Assembly (NCBI RefSeq): GCF_036059255.1
Contig: NZ_CP107947.1
Location: 6,820,001-6,884,000 of the forward strand
Origin: Micromonospora sp. NBC_00389
Lineage (GTDB): Bacteria; Actinomycetota; Actinomycetes; Mycobacteriales; Micromonosporaceae
Length of the DNA: 64,000 nucleotides
Direction: 5' to 3'
Positions within the stretch are counted from its first letter, which is position 1. Every line of letters starts with the position of its first letter. Positions 26,845-38,400 of this stretch are shown here, one piece after another. The notes under the pieces are model-generated. The model had not been told where the DNA came from and searched no databases. It saw nothing but the letters and a program-made list of their open reading frames with translations. Both the position numbers and the translations under genes were made by a program.

Positions 26845-29007
26845 TCAACCGAATGCGCGCGTCACGACGTGAACACGCCTGCTCTCGTCTAGCAGTACGC
26901 CGCACGGCATGGTACCCAGGACAACCGCCTTCCCGCAGAGAACCTTCGTGAACGGCGGATCCCCATCCCAGTGGGACCACTCCCCATCCGGGCTCGCGGT
27001 GGACGTGACCCAGACCTCCTTGTCGTGGACGATGACGGCGACGAGGCATCCGGCGGGGTTTCCCGGGTCGTCACGCATGGTCCCGATAATCTGCTGGATG
27101 GGGGCATCGGCGGGACAGCCTCGTGCCGTCCAGTGCGGCTCTCCGTCGGGTGTCCATCGCACAGTCCACACCTGCCGGCTCAAGCCGACGGCGACGATGT
27201 CCACAGTTGCAGGCGTCACAACCCCGACGCCGATTCCCGCGGAGATCTTCTCCGTCGGGGTCGGGGTGCCCAGGTCACGCCAACGGAAAGAGGCACCGTC
27301 AGGGAGGCTTATCCAGAGGTGCCCGTTGTCGGTGACGACAACCGCGACCGGCAGCTGTCCCGCCGCAGCCGCCAGCACCTCCGCTCCCACGAACCCGAAG
27401 ATCTGACGACCTTGCGGCGCGCCAACGTCAGTCCAGCACCATTCAGGCCCGGACCGCGAACGCATCCAGATCCGCCCGTCGTCCGCCAACACGTGCACGG
27501 TCGGCACCTCGGCCGCACCGACGGCGATCGGCGCGACCCCGCACTCGATCGACGTGCCGGGGGTCGGGGCGCCGTGGTCAACCCAGGACGAGCCGGCCGC
27601 ATCCACGGTCCACGCCCACAGATGCCCATCACTGCCGACCACAAAGACCCACGTCGCCGGGGGGCTGGCACCAGCCACGGCGAACACGCCGACGCCCGCC
27701 TTGGATGTGACGGCGGCTGCAGGCCGGCCGTGGTGGTTCCACGGCTGAGCCCCTCCCTCCCCCACCCACAACCGGCATCCCCACAAATCGCCGTGCTCGT
27801 CGACGACGAACACCACGCTCGGGGGCTGAGCGGAGGCATCGTCGGGCGCATCGGTAAAGGCCCCGACGACATCGGTCACGGATCCGGGTCCGGGGTGCTT
27901 CTGCCAGCTCGTCCCGGCGTCGTCCGACTCAAACGTCCACAGGTCCGAGCTCCAGGAAACCCCGGCGGTCCACAGACGTCGCTGCGGGGCCGTCGCGTCC
28001 ACCTCGAAGGCCGCAGTGGGGCTGACAACCGCCACGTCGTCTGGTGTGGTTCCCCGATCCGTCCAGGTGCCGTTCAGCGACCGCGTCCAAATGTTGTGGC
28101 CGGCGCGGCAAACGACGACGGGCTCCTCATCGGGTTGGGGGTCTGGGCCTTTGCCTGCAACCACAGCCGCGCCGACCTCTTGCGCAACCGACGGCCGTCC
28201 CAGGTCGCACCACCGCCAGTCATGACCGGAGCCGATTACCATGCCGATGGTGGTCTCCGGGAATCCCGTCTCCACAATGGCGCACGCCTCCAACCGGCCG
28301 CTGCTGTCACGGATGCTGGTCGCCGAGAGCCCGGGGCCGAACGTGAAGAAGCCGAAGCTGGGCTGCGGTCCCCCGGGATCGATCCACTTCCACACCGAGT
28401 TTTCGCGTACGGCGACCCTGAGGGCGAAGTCCGGGCTGTCGCCGTGGCGGACCAGGGCGAAGATGTGCTGCTGCGGTTCCGCCGCCGGGGCGACGGACGC
28501 GATCGCGGACGCGAGTGGCCCGACGAACAGGTCGGGGTCCGACATGATTGGGAACCATGTGCCGTCGGGGTCGACCCCGACGCGTATCCATGGTCGTTGG
28601 GAAGGGCTAGTCACCACGAGCGTGTGTCGCGTGGTGGTGTCGCGCCTCGTGGTGCTGTTGACAATTTTGCCTGCGTCGACAAAGTCGAGATCCGAGTCCC
28701 GGGTAGGACCACCGAGGTCGACCCACGACCCGGACGTGGCCTCCGACCGGTACAGCCAGACCTGGGTATCGCCGCCGACCACGGCCAGCGTGAGGGTGCC
28801 GGATGCTTCGACGGTGAGCAAGGTAGCGTCTCTGACTTCGTCTGTGGTGGGCGGCGTTCCTACGCGCTCCCATCGCCAGGCCGGTCCCGTGCGGCGCCGC
28901 AGGTATAGCTGGCCGCCTGCGGTGCCGACCACGATGGCAGTGGCCTCGCTGCTCGCCCGTGCCCACACGACTTCACCAGGAGTTCCGAGACGAATCCAGT
29001 TGGCCAT
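26845..29007 (-). CDS. Large beta-propeller (PLL/tachylectin-like) protein of the Tc locus
   Basis: 720 residues from ATG 29007 with an AGGG ribosome site. The whole protein is built of repeats of about 50 residues with Trp-rich strands: W(R/C)DLGxP / W-T-D-R-G and VVVTDNGHLWIS, WVFVVGSDGHLWAW, VFVVDEHGDLWGC. This W-DLG-P alternating pattern resembles seven- to multi-bladed lectins of the PLL/PHL type, which bind fucosylated or methylated sugars in insect-associated bacteria, though exact sugar specificity cannot be read. No signal peptide. It is the last gene of a minus-strand run with the two TcA genes (155 bp from the nearer), so it may help target the toxin to cells. Confidence 0.75.
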   Translation of the reverse strand: MANWIRLGTPGEVVWARASSEATAIVVGTAGGQLYLRRRTGPAWRWERVGTPPTTDEVRDATLLTVEASGTLTLAVVGGDTQVWLYRSEATSGSWVDLGGPTRDSDLDFVDAGKIVNSTTRRDTTTRHTLVVTSPSQRPWIRVGVDPDGTWFPIMSDPDLFVGPLASAIASVAPAAEPQQHIFALVRHGDSPDFALRVAVRENSVWKWIDPGGPQPSFGFFTFGPGLSATSIRDSSGRLEACAIVETGFPETTIGMVIGSGHDWRWCDLGRPSVAQEVGAAVVAGKGPDPQPDEEPVVVCRAGHNIWTRSLNGTWTDRGTTPDDVAVVSPTAAFEVDATAPQRRLWTAGVSWSSDLWTFESDDAGTSWQKHPGPGSVTDVVGAFTDAPDDASAQPPSVVFVVDEHGDLWGCRLWVGEGGAQPWNHHGRPAAAVTSKAGVGVFAVAGASPPATWVFVVGSDGHLWAWTVDAAGSSWVDHGAPTPGTSIECGVAPIAVGAAEVPTVHVLADDGRIWMRSRSGPEWCWTDVGAPQGRQIFGFVGAEVLAAAAGQLPVAVVVTDNGHLWISLPDGASFRWRDLGTPTPTEKISAGIGVGVVTPATVDIVAVGLSRQVWTVRWTPDGEPHWTARGCPADAPIQQIIGTMRDDPGNPAGCLVAVIVHDKEVWVTSTASPDGEWSHWDGDPPFTKVLCGKAVVLGTMPCGVLLDESRRVHVVTRAFG

Positions 29008-29161
29008 CAGCGTGACCCTGCCAGGCTAGTCCCCACCTGAGGATTTCGCTGGAGGTGCGCTCCCGTCCAGCTTCCGCGTACAGCTGTGGTGAAGTGCCGC
29101 CGGAGAGAGGATGTCTGCCGACGACGGGGCAGCGTGGGATCGGGTGGGCTGCCTAGGTGGC

Positions 29162-32100
29162 TCATCCTGTCGCTCCTCTACGAATCGTGTACCGGACGAT
29201 GAGGTAGGGGTCGGCGGAGGTTTGGTCGCGACGCACGATGTCGTTGTCCTCGGCAACGGCCAGGGTGAAGGCGCCCTCGGCGGCGAGTTGGGCGTTGAGG
29301 TCCCGCAGCGCGTCGACGTCTGCGGGTGACGGTCCCGGTACGAGCTTGTCACCGACGATTCCGTAAAGTTCAATCGCTTGGAGGGTGATTGAAGCCGACT
29401 GCGCGAAATAGGGGAACCAGCTCTTGTCGATGCGCAGTGACAGGTTGGCGGCGCCCGCCAGGAACCGGGCCCACTCGGAGGGGAAGTCGTGGCGGAGGCT
29501 GAGCGAGCGCGCTAGCGCCTTGCCGTCTACGGCGGCGAAGCGCTCGCGCAGGTCGGTGACGACGGCGTCGGATCGCACCCCTGGGCGTGACGTGTAACTG
29601 ATGTGCAGGACGGCATCGGATATGCTCGTGTAGTCAAACGTGCGCAGGTCCCCCGGCAGGCTCAGTGCCCAGGTGCTGATTGCGCCCGCTCCCTCGAACG
29701 GCAGGTATCGCTCGTCGCGCGCCGCGACGTCGAACAACCCCGAGTCCCGCACCGCGGAACTGGTGACGACCGATTCCAGCGTGCCCGGGTAGTCCAGGAA
29801 CCGTGAGTCCTCTCCGGGCGCCCGGGTGTACTTACCGTCGAGAAGCCTCGGCTCTCGACGGATGGAGCTGTGCTGCAGCGATAGGGTGGCTGCGATCGAT
29901 GTGTACGGGCCGGTCACGGCGGGAAGGCTGAGTGCGACGGTGCGGATTCGTCTCAAGTAGTGCCCTGTGGTTTCGAGGTCGTACAGCCATTCCGGCACGG
30001 TGAACTGGCACGCACCGCAGGAGCGCAGCTCGAGCAGGGCGTGCGGGTCAAGCATGCGCAGTGAGACGTGGGTGGTCATCTCGAACTCACGTCGGTTGTT
30101 CTCTATATAGGCCAGCTGCAGCTGTATGAGGTCGTGGTGCAGTCGCTCGCCCGCCTGCAGCCCGCGGCGGCCGGTGTCCCAGTGGGAATATCCGATGAAG
30201 GTCTTGTCGTCGATCTCGGGTCGCATCAGTTCCCGCTTTACGGCCTGCTCGGCCGAGCGGGCCACGTCGACCGCCGTTCGGTACAGCTCAGCGAAGCTGC
30301 GCGCGACCTCACCGCGCAGCCAGGTGTACAGCTCCGTGTTGGTGTCCTTGGTGGCCAGGAATGAGTCCACCTGCTTGGCTAGCCTGATCTGGTCGCCGGC
30401 GACGTCGTAGTCGCGCCGCGCGGCCTGCTCCCGCACCAGCGCGGCGATCAGTTGGCGCCCGTTTTGCATCAGCTCGAGCGCGGCCTGATTGCTGGCCTGC
30501 ACGAAGTCGAGGTCACGGCGCTGGTACCCGGCGATCTTGGCCGCCCGGCTGCCATCGTGGCTTACCTGCTCGGCGGCCCCGCGGATGGCCGTGGCCAGCG
30601 TCCTTCCTACCGACGACAGCAAGGGTCCGCCGTATTCCACGTGTCCGCCGATGCCTAAGGGTTCGAGGTCGATGCCCATGTTGGGCAGCATTCCGAGTAC
30701 CCCGTAGATGACGTCGATCGTGGTGGCGCGCTCCTGCATGTTTCTTACCATCGGCAGGTGGACGTTCAGTTCGGCGAACTCGTTGGGGATCAGATCCAAT
30801 GATCCCTGGCTCTGCGCGCCCGCCTGAACCTGCGGATCGCCGTCGCGCGCCAGCCGCGGGGCTGGCCGGCTTTCCTGCACGATCGCGGTCGCGTACTGCC
30901 CGACCAACTGCTGGAGAACCTGCGGGAAGGTCTCCTCGGTCACCGGCTGGCGGGTCAGGCCGATGTCGCGCAGCTTGTCGACCTCGGACTCGGGGCGTCC
31001 GAGCAGCAGCTGGAAGTGACGGTAGCGGGCAAAGGTCATGGCGCGTGTGCGTAGCAGTGCTTCGGTGTTCGCCTCGGCTTCCTTCCACCCGAGGAAGCGG
31101 ACGTCCCGGGTAAGCCGGGCCATGCCGATTTCGTGCCCCTGCCGCAGTCGGGCGAGTTCCTCTCCGTCGCGTTTGTCCATCGCGGATAGCAGTGCAGCTC
31201 CCGCCGATTTCACCTCTGCCGCGATTTCCAGTGCCTTCTGGATCAGCAGTGCCGCCCGCACCGGGGAGGTCGGCGCCCGGGTGCCGGCTACGGCTGCCGC
31301 GATGTCGATGCCTGCTGCCGTGGCGCGGGCCAGTAGGCCGGGATCGGGGGCGGGCGCGAACAACGAGAGTTGGCGGGCCGTTCCGGTGATGTCCTGGCAG
31401 TTGCGGATCTTGAACAGCCGGTCGGCGACTGTGTCCCAGTACCCGACCAGATGGTCGTTGCGCGGGACGCAGAAGTAGAGGCTGCGTCCGATACCGAGCA
31501 GCGGAGTGGCGCTCGCCGAGGCACCAGCCGGGGTTGGTGCCGGCGTACGCGCGAATGGTAGCTGGTTCTCTAGCTCGACCAGCGCATTCCCGAATGACTG
31601 GAGACCCGCGTCCTTGAGCTGGCGATAGCTCATCCGGGGTGCGGATCGGTGGCGTGGCACTTCCTGTGGGCGCGGGCCGAGGATGTTCGAGGCCAGGACG
31701 TACAGCTGGGTCGCCTCGTTGATCGACTCTGCGGTGTCGAGCCGGAACAGGCCGTCGCCCCAGGCGATGAGGTTGTCCAGGTACTTCATCACCACGTAGT
31801 ACTGATAAGCCACGACCCGGGTGCGGGCGACCCGATGTGGACGGAAGGGTTCGCGGCGCAACCCTTCGTAGCTCTTCGCGGCCGAGTCCAGCAGTTTGCG
31901 CTCTTCGTCGCCGAGGTCCGAAGGTGGGCGGCTCAGCACCGCGACCAGCTCGTCGACTCGCGGCATGTCGCCCGGTTGGGGACATCGGAACCGGACAAAC
32001 TTCCAGAACCGGTCGGGCACGGGAGCGGTGGCATCGGTCTCGGTCGGGTCGAAGATGTGGTGGAACCACCGCTGGGCTTCGGCGAAGCGCTGGTTCTTGC

Positions 32101-32398
32101 TCAGGTGCACCGCGATGGCCAACGGAGCGTGGAAGAACAGCTCCCAGTTGTAGACCGAGTAGGGGCCGGACTCGCTGACGTCGATGTTCTTCGGGGAGCA
32201 GACGACCTTGAACCGCGGGTCCTCACCGGGCGTGGACGGGTCGTTCGGATCGTAGATCTTGTCGAAGAACGACTCGCGGACCTGCTGGCACGCCAGGTCC
32301 AGGAGGCCGTCCACGGACTGCTGATTGAGCCGGTCCACGAGCATCCCGACGTAGGGATGGAAGTGGTTCTCGAACACGAAGGATTTCGTATCGGCCAT
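29162..32398 (-). CDS. Tc toxin subunit A, C-terminal half (pore-forming and TcB-binding part)
   Basis: 1078 residues from ATG 32398, with GAGGA upstream and only 18 bp after the stop of the N-terminal half. It resembles the C-terminal part of TcdA-type proteins: FFHAPLAIAVHLSKNQRFAEAQRWFHHIFDP near residues 90-120 (read as FFHAPLAIAVHLSKNQ and RWFHHIFDP), YYVVMKYLDNLIAWGD near 197, then long helices of the alpha-pore shaft and a C-terminal TcB-binding region with ELYDLETTGHYLRRIR-like residues and LQHSSIRREPRLL. A segment at 560-600 rich in Gly and hydrophobic residues (VYGVLGMLPNMGIDL-like) may be the channel tip. Together with the upstream gene it makes about 3250 residues, larger than the usual 2500 for TcA; natural splitting into two chains is known (Yersinia TcaA/TcaB-like). 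Confidence 0.88.
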   Translation of the reverse strand: MADTKSFVFENHFHPYVGMLVDRLNQQSVDGLLDLACQQVRESFFDKIYDPNDPSTPGEDPRFKVVCSPKNIDVSESGPYSVYNWELFFHAPLAIAVHLSKNQRFAEAQRWFHHIFDPTETDATAPVPDRFWKFVRFRCPQPGDMPRVDELVAVLSRPPSDLGDEERKLLDSAAKSYEGLRREPFRPHRVARTRVVAYQYYVVMKYLDNLIAWGDGLFRLDTAESINEATQLYVLASNILGPRPQEVPRHRSAPRMSYRQLKDAGLQSFGNALVELENQLPFARTPAPTPAGASASATPLLGIGRSLYFCVPRNDHLVGYWDTVADRLFKIRNCQDITGTARQLSLFAPAPDPGLLARATAAGIDIAAAVAGTRAPTSPVRAALLIQKALEIAAEVKSAGAALLSAMDKRDGEELARLRQGHEIGMARLTRDVRFLGWKEAEANTEALLRTRAMTFARYRHFQLLLGRPESEVDKLRDIGLTRQPVTEETFPQVLQQLVGQYATAIVQESRPAPRLARDGDPQVQAGAQSQGSLDLIPNEFAELNVHLPMVRNMQERATTIDVIYGVLGMLPNMGIDLEPLGIGGHVEYGGPLLSSVGRTLATAIRGAAEQVSHDGSRAAKIAGYQRRDLDFVQASNQAALELMQNGRQLIAALVREQAARRDYDVAGDQIRLAKQVDSFLATKDTNTELYTWLRGEVARSFAELYRTAVDVARSAEQAVKRELMRPEIDDKTFIGYSHWDTGRRGLQAGERLHHDLIQLQLAYIENNRREFEMTTHVSLRMLDPHALLELRSCGACQFTVPEWLYDLETTGHYLRRIRTVALSLPAVTGPYTSIAATLSLQHSSIRREPRLLDGKYTRAPGEDSRFLDYPGTLESVVTSSAVRDSGLFDVAARDERYLPFEGAGAISTWALSLPGDLRTFDYTSISDAVLHISYTSRPGVRSDAVVTDLRERFAAVDGKALARSLSLRHDFPSEWARFLAGAANLSLRIDKSWFPYFAQSASITLQAIELYGIVGDKLVPGPSPADVDALRDLNAQLAAEGAFTLAVAEDNDIVRRDQTSADPYLIVRYTIRRGATG

Positions 32399-32416
32399 GG
32401 CACGTCCTCTTCGCGC

Positions 32417-35400
32417 TCAGCGGGAAATAGCTTGGGCGGTGATCGTGCCCAGGTCGGGGAAGGTCAGGGGTGCGACCGCAGGTTCGGGGAACAGTCCGAA
32501 GGAGTGTGCTGGCTCGCTAGGTCCGGGGTGGACGTAGAAGACATGCCTGCTGTCCTGGAAAAAGAACGGGGCCTGTTGCGGATCCTTTAGTCGGTGCATT
32601 GGCCCGATGCCTCGGTAGGGTGGCTGGCTGGCATGCAGCACGACCATGGGAGCCAGTGGGTTGTCCCTCGCGGTGACGACGAACGGGCCGGTCTCGGAGA
32701 ATTGTCGATCCGCGGGGAATCCCAGCGACCCGGCTTGGTCGTCCTCCTTGCGGACTGGCAGGCTGTGCGTGGTGTAGAGCCGGAAATGGGAGTTGCCGCT
32801 TCCGCCCGGGCTGGGGTTGAGCACGACGATGCCGAGGCTGTCGCGTACGCCGGTGACGTCCTCCTTGATATCGGAGGCCAGGCGTAGCGTCAGTGGATCG
32901 CCGATCACGCTGAACTGGGCCCCCAGGTCGATCGGCCGGTCGGGGTCTGAGGTGCGCGGCGACTGCCACCGGCCGTTGTAGTACTCGCTCCAGAACAGAC
33001 TCACGGTCAGCGTCGCGGTCGGGCTGGATTTCAGGTCTCGCACGGCCAGGTCTCCCAGCCGTGCTTCTGGCTTGGCGGACGCGGCGAACGGGCCCGGCTG
33101 CCGGCTGTCGGGCTGCTTGGAGACCTTCAGCCAGAACAGCAGGAACCGGCCTTTCCAGATCACCGGGAGTACGGGGTCGTCCTGGATTTCGAGGGTGACC
33201 CGCTCCCACGGCCGCCACGTCCCGTCGAGGGTCCGATGGTAGTAGCTGCGTTTCGCCCCGGAGGTGCGGCCGATGACGTGCACAAGTGGATCAAGGACGT
33301 CGGTGTTGGCGGCCTTGCGCTCGTCGACGTGCATACCGGCGATCTCGAGATTTGCCACGTCGTCGAGCTTTTCCAGGTAGTGGCCCAGTGCGGTTGCGGC
33401 GGCCTGGTCGGTGATGTCGGACTGAAGCAGCTCCGACTCCACCTCGCGGAAGAACGGCGACTTGTCGTCCCGGAGATCAGGGTCGAGCCAGTTTTCCGGG
33501 AACAAAAAGACCTTGCGGTTGGCTTCCCAGATCCGGTAACGCTTTATTGCCTCCCAGCGCTGCGGGTCGATCGACTCCGGCGAGACCTCCGGCTCGAGGT
33601 TCAGCAACGACCGCGCGACGAACAGCTGCACGGTCGAGATGGCCTGCGCGATACGCGATGTGGTCATGCACGGGTCCATCTGCACGTCGATGAGCAGCTT
33701 TTCGTACAGCTGGTCGGGAGAGATGAACTCGCCGGTGACCTCGTCCACGGTCAGGTCGGGGTCGGGGTTTTCCAGGTGCAAGACCTTGCCCACAAGGGCG
33801 TCGCGAGCGGCGCGGCGTAGCTCGTTGTGGATCGGGCGTGCGACGTCTGCCCAGGCGGTGTCGTCGTAGCGGGCGCGGAGGGCGTCGCGCACGTCCCGCA
33901 CGTCCTGTCCCGTTGGAGTGGTCCTGAGGGTGCGGGCGAGTGTGGTCACCGGCAGCGCGACGGTGCGGATCAGATCCAGCACGTCGGCCACCCGCTGGAG
34001 CGCGTCGATGCTGCGCAGCGCAGATCCCGCGACTCCCAGGTGCTTGGCGACGCAGTCCACGGCCGGCGGGGTCACCCCGGTGAGCGCCGCGATCAGTGCC
34101 GATGGCGGGTCGAGCACTGAGGCGTCGAGCAGGTCGACGATTGCGGTGCCGGTGACCCGCCAGCGCTCGCGTAGCTGACAGTAACGGGCGAGGGCGTTGA
34201 CGGCGCATACAAGTGTGAGCCGCGCCGCTGAATCGGGAGCGACGGGCACCGCGGACAGCCAGCCGACGTCACCGATGCGGTACTGCGGTGAGCGCGCGAG
34301 GGACAGCAGCTCGCGGGCCGTAACTCTGAGCGCGGACGAAAAATCGACGGCCGCCAGAAGCCGTCGATACGCGCTGGTGAACACCGCGACGGTATCTGCG
34401 GGACAGCAGGCGCTGCCCGGCAGCGGTACCGTGGCGACTCCCTCGGCGTGCCACCGCAAACGCAGCGTGATGCTCAACCCGGTCGCGGTCAGCTTCAGCG
34501 ACACTGGCCGCCCGGCCACGAGATCGATCGGCTCCGCCGTCCACGTCTGGCCTTCGCGTCGCAGATTCACAGGCTGGCAGTCGACCTGGAGCGCGACGGA
34601 GGAGCCGTCCGTCTCCACCGTCAGCACATAGGCTCCCGGGACCGGCGGGTCGACGATGGCAGCCCAGGTTCCGCTGATCGGTCCGGCGGGCATCCCGGCC
34701 GCCTGGGCCAAGTCCGCTCCGCCGGGCCCGTAGTCGACGCCGAGTGCGATGCCGGTCCGGACCGGTTCACCGGTGGCCGGGGCTTCGCCGGACCCAGCCC
34801 AGAAGCGCACGCTCAGCCCGGCGGCGGTGACCGCCGCCAGGTCGTCCCCGACCGAACGCTGCGGTGCGGACCCCGGCATCGCGACGGGATCCTCGATGAG
34901 GGCGATGACAGCCTCGGGCTCGGTACCGATTACGGGGCCCAGTACCTCGCCCAGTTGCCGGCGTCGCAAACTGGGCCGCAGATCCTCCAGCAAGGCCGCA
35001 CCCAGAGCTGCCAGGCGCCCCTCCTTGCCCAAAACGGCGGGATCGGCCGCCCAAGCACGCCACCGCTGTTCCAGGATCGGATACGCGCGGAACAGCGGCA
35101 GGTAATCGGCCTGCCCGGCGTTGGCCAGGGCCGCGACCGCGTCGGTCAGGCCGGCCGGCAGGTCGGGCAGGGCCCTCACCGCTGCCGCCGACTCCGGGGT
35201 CAGCACCCCGCGATGGATCAGCAGCGACCGCTCCGCGTCGTACGCGAGGCCGGGCGCGACGGCCAGCACCGGTTCGGGGAGCTGCGCCTCGCTTTGCTGG
35301 TAGGCGGTGGTGTAGGTCGAGGCCGCGGCGAGAAGGCCGAGGAATGTGTCGCTGACGTCGGCGGGGAACACGGTCGTCAGGACAGCGCGCAGCGCCGACT

Positions 35401-38400
35401 CGGTCCACTGCCCGCCGGCGGGTGCGCGGGGATCGGCGAGCGCGCAGCGGACCGAGCGCAAGACCGGCATGATCTCCGAGTCCGAGCTGCTGTCCGTCCC
35501 GAGCGCCAGCGCCGCGAGGTGCGCGATGGAAAGGCCGGACTTCCGGATCGACCGGACGAGACGCACGAGCTTCAAGAAGTCCGGCTCGGATTCATCCAAG
35601 GGGGCGAATGGGTTCCAGTCGGTCGCCTCGACGAGGTTGATCAGCTCCGTAACGCTTATCTGCAGGGTCCGGGCGAGGTAGCCGTACCGGAACAGAAGGC
35701 TGATGGAGGCGACGGACAGTGGCGTCGTCGCGTCGACACGGGCGGCGGACGCAACCACGGTGAACTCTTCGGCGGTGAGCTTGAGCGCCGCTTGCAGGGC
35801 CGGGATGTGATCGAGCAGCCGGGCGTCCGGGCGGGCGGGCGGGCTGCCGTTCGGGCCGGGTCCGAACACCGGATCGGTGCCGAGGAGAGTGGATGTGGGA
35901 AACAGCGTGCGATACGGGGCCCTCGGGCCGTGGGTGCCGAGCGGCGCGAAGCAACCGAGCAGCCACGGCAGGTCGTCGGCGGCATCGAGTCCGAGCAGGT
36001 CCATCCCGGTCAGCAGGTGCCCGAGCCGGATCAGAACGGCGTCAAAGCCGGAGTCGAGGTTGCGGCGTACCTCGGCGATGGACGCGGTGACCGGCACCGG
36101 GGCGGGCCAGAGCGCGGCGAGCACCTCGTCGGTTCGCTCGATGCTCCAGCCGAGTCGGTTGCGCAGGCGGACGAACCGCGCGATCGCCAGCAGGTCGACG
36201 GCCCGCAGCTTGTTGCGCGCCACGTCGGGCAGGGTCCGCCTCAGCTCCAGCTTGGCGAAGGCGCCGGTCGGGTCTCCGGCGGGGGGCTCCTGTCCGCTCG
36301 GATCGGTGAGCACGACGATGTTCATGATCTGTTCGTGGTGGGCGGTCAGCCACGCGACGACATCTCCACCGAACGGCGCGGTGTCCAGACCAGGTCGCAG
36401 CGCCGCCCTGAATGCCGCAGGGGTGATCGTCCCCTCGTGCAGAGCCTGGATCGTGGGGAAGCCGACGCCGAGAGTGCGGAGGAGCACCAGCAGATCGGCG
36501 TCGGGGTTGACGAACCGCGTCTGGATCAAGCTGACCAACTCGGCGGGGCTGATGCCGAGGCGACGGGCGAGCCGACGGGCGTTGCCCACACCGCTGACGA
36601 ACTGCTCCTCCGTCACCCGCGCCGGGTCGTCGCCGTAGAGCTGCTGGGCGGTCACGGCGGACCCGATCAGGAGGTCGCGCTCGGCCGGGTCGATGCCTAC
36701 CCGTTCCCGCACCACGTCTTGCCACGACCGGCCGTTGGCGTCGTCGGGGGCAAGCGAGGCCATCGCGTCCCTGAGGTTCACCCTCGCTTGGACGAGGTAG
36801 GCCCGCAGGGCGGACAGGCGCTGGTCCCACGGCAGCACGAGCGGGTAGCAGGCCCCCCGCAGCGCGGAGTAGGCGGCCTCGTCCACGAACTGCGGCGAGG
36901 CCAGCAGTTCGGCGGTGCTCGTACCCGGCGTTACATCATGGCCCTGGTACCCGTCGATCGAGGAATGGACGACGACATGTTCGAGGATCTCATTCGCCAG
37001 ATCGACGTACGGAAGCTCGGTGACTGTGTTCTCGCAGCTCAGCGCTATGTGCTGCAGATCGGGGCGGCGCTGCAGGAGCACGTCGAGCGGGCGGCGGCCG
37101 CCGGACTTCGGGTCGCAGTTCAGGAACTCGAGCAGGTCGACTAGGTAGGCGGCCGGGCTGAGCACCGACTCGCAATGCTCGCAGGCGCCGGTGTCGGCTG
37201 GGCCGAACAGCGTCTCCAGGTTCGGCAGCGTACGCACGTCCGCTAGGCGTGCCGCCTCGTTCGCGGCGCGGGCCCGCGCCCCGGGTCCTGTGCGCGCTGC
37301 GGGTCCGCCACGCGGTACCGCGAATACTTCGGGCGCGGCGCGGGCCACGAGATGGCTGGTGGCCGTGGCGAGGGTGGCGGTGTAGACCTGATCGCCGCGT
37401 CGGAAGGTTTCCCGGGCGACGTCCTCGCCGCCTAGGGCGGAGCCGAACCGCGAGACGAATGCCGCCTCACCGTGCATAGCCACCGCTCGGGCGGAGTCGA
37501 AGCCGAGCGCGCGCAGAGCCCGCACCGCTTCCGGGTTGGGGGCGACCGCGACGATCCGCTGCAGGGTCGCGACCGCGTCGCGCACCGGCGGTTCAAGATC
37601 GATGCCGTGGGCACCCACGAAGTGGTCGATGGGGTGCACGGCGAGCTCGAACCGGTCGTTGTGCTCGGCGAAGAAGTCGGCCACAGCGCGATCGGTGCCG
37701 GGCGGACCGTCGACGGGGATGGCTCCCTCGGCCACCTCGGCACTCAGAACGGCGGTGGGATGGCGTAGCCGCAGTTCCTCGGCCAGAATCGCGGCGTAGG
37801 TGTCTCGCCGTGAGGCCTCGTCCTCGCCTGGGAGGTCGTCGGGGACCGGCACGTCGGGGGTGAGGTGCTCCCGCCACCGGTGCGCGTGGTGGTAGCCCGC
37901 CACGGCGAGATCACTCACTCGCGCCGGGGCCGGGCCGCCGTGAAGTTTGGCGATCAGCGCAGCGTTGTTGCGGGTCAGGTTGGCCAGCGCCCCATCGAGT
38001 TCCAGTCGGGCGGCGGTGTCGTCGGCGAAATGCCCTCGCACCTGCGACCACAGCGTGTCAGGCGCATCCCGATACTCCCGGTAGATCTGGGCGAAGCGAT
38101 GCCGGTCGGCCGCATCGGGCAGAGCGTCGATCAGCAGGTCGCCCAACCGCGAGTCACCGACCCCGGTGGGCAGATCCAGGACCGCGTGACCAACCAACGC
38201 GCGTACCGCCTGGAGGCTCGCGGGGATTGCCTCCGCAAGCTGCGGCGCGATGATCCCCTGTTCGATGGCGCGGGACCATACTGTCTCGATCACGCCGGCA
38301 GATGTGAGTGCCCACAGCCGCGAGCCCGCGGGCAGACCGGCCCGGTACAGGGCGTAGTGCAGCGGGGCGGGGATGCCGGTGTCGGCCGCCTCGCGCTCAG

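Noticed and set aside
36000..37150. Long plus-strand open frames opposite the TcA gene
   Set aside because: They are the antisense of a strongly recognisable Tc-A protein and consist of low-complexity Arg/Gly/Pro/Gln-rich sequence.
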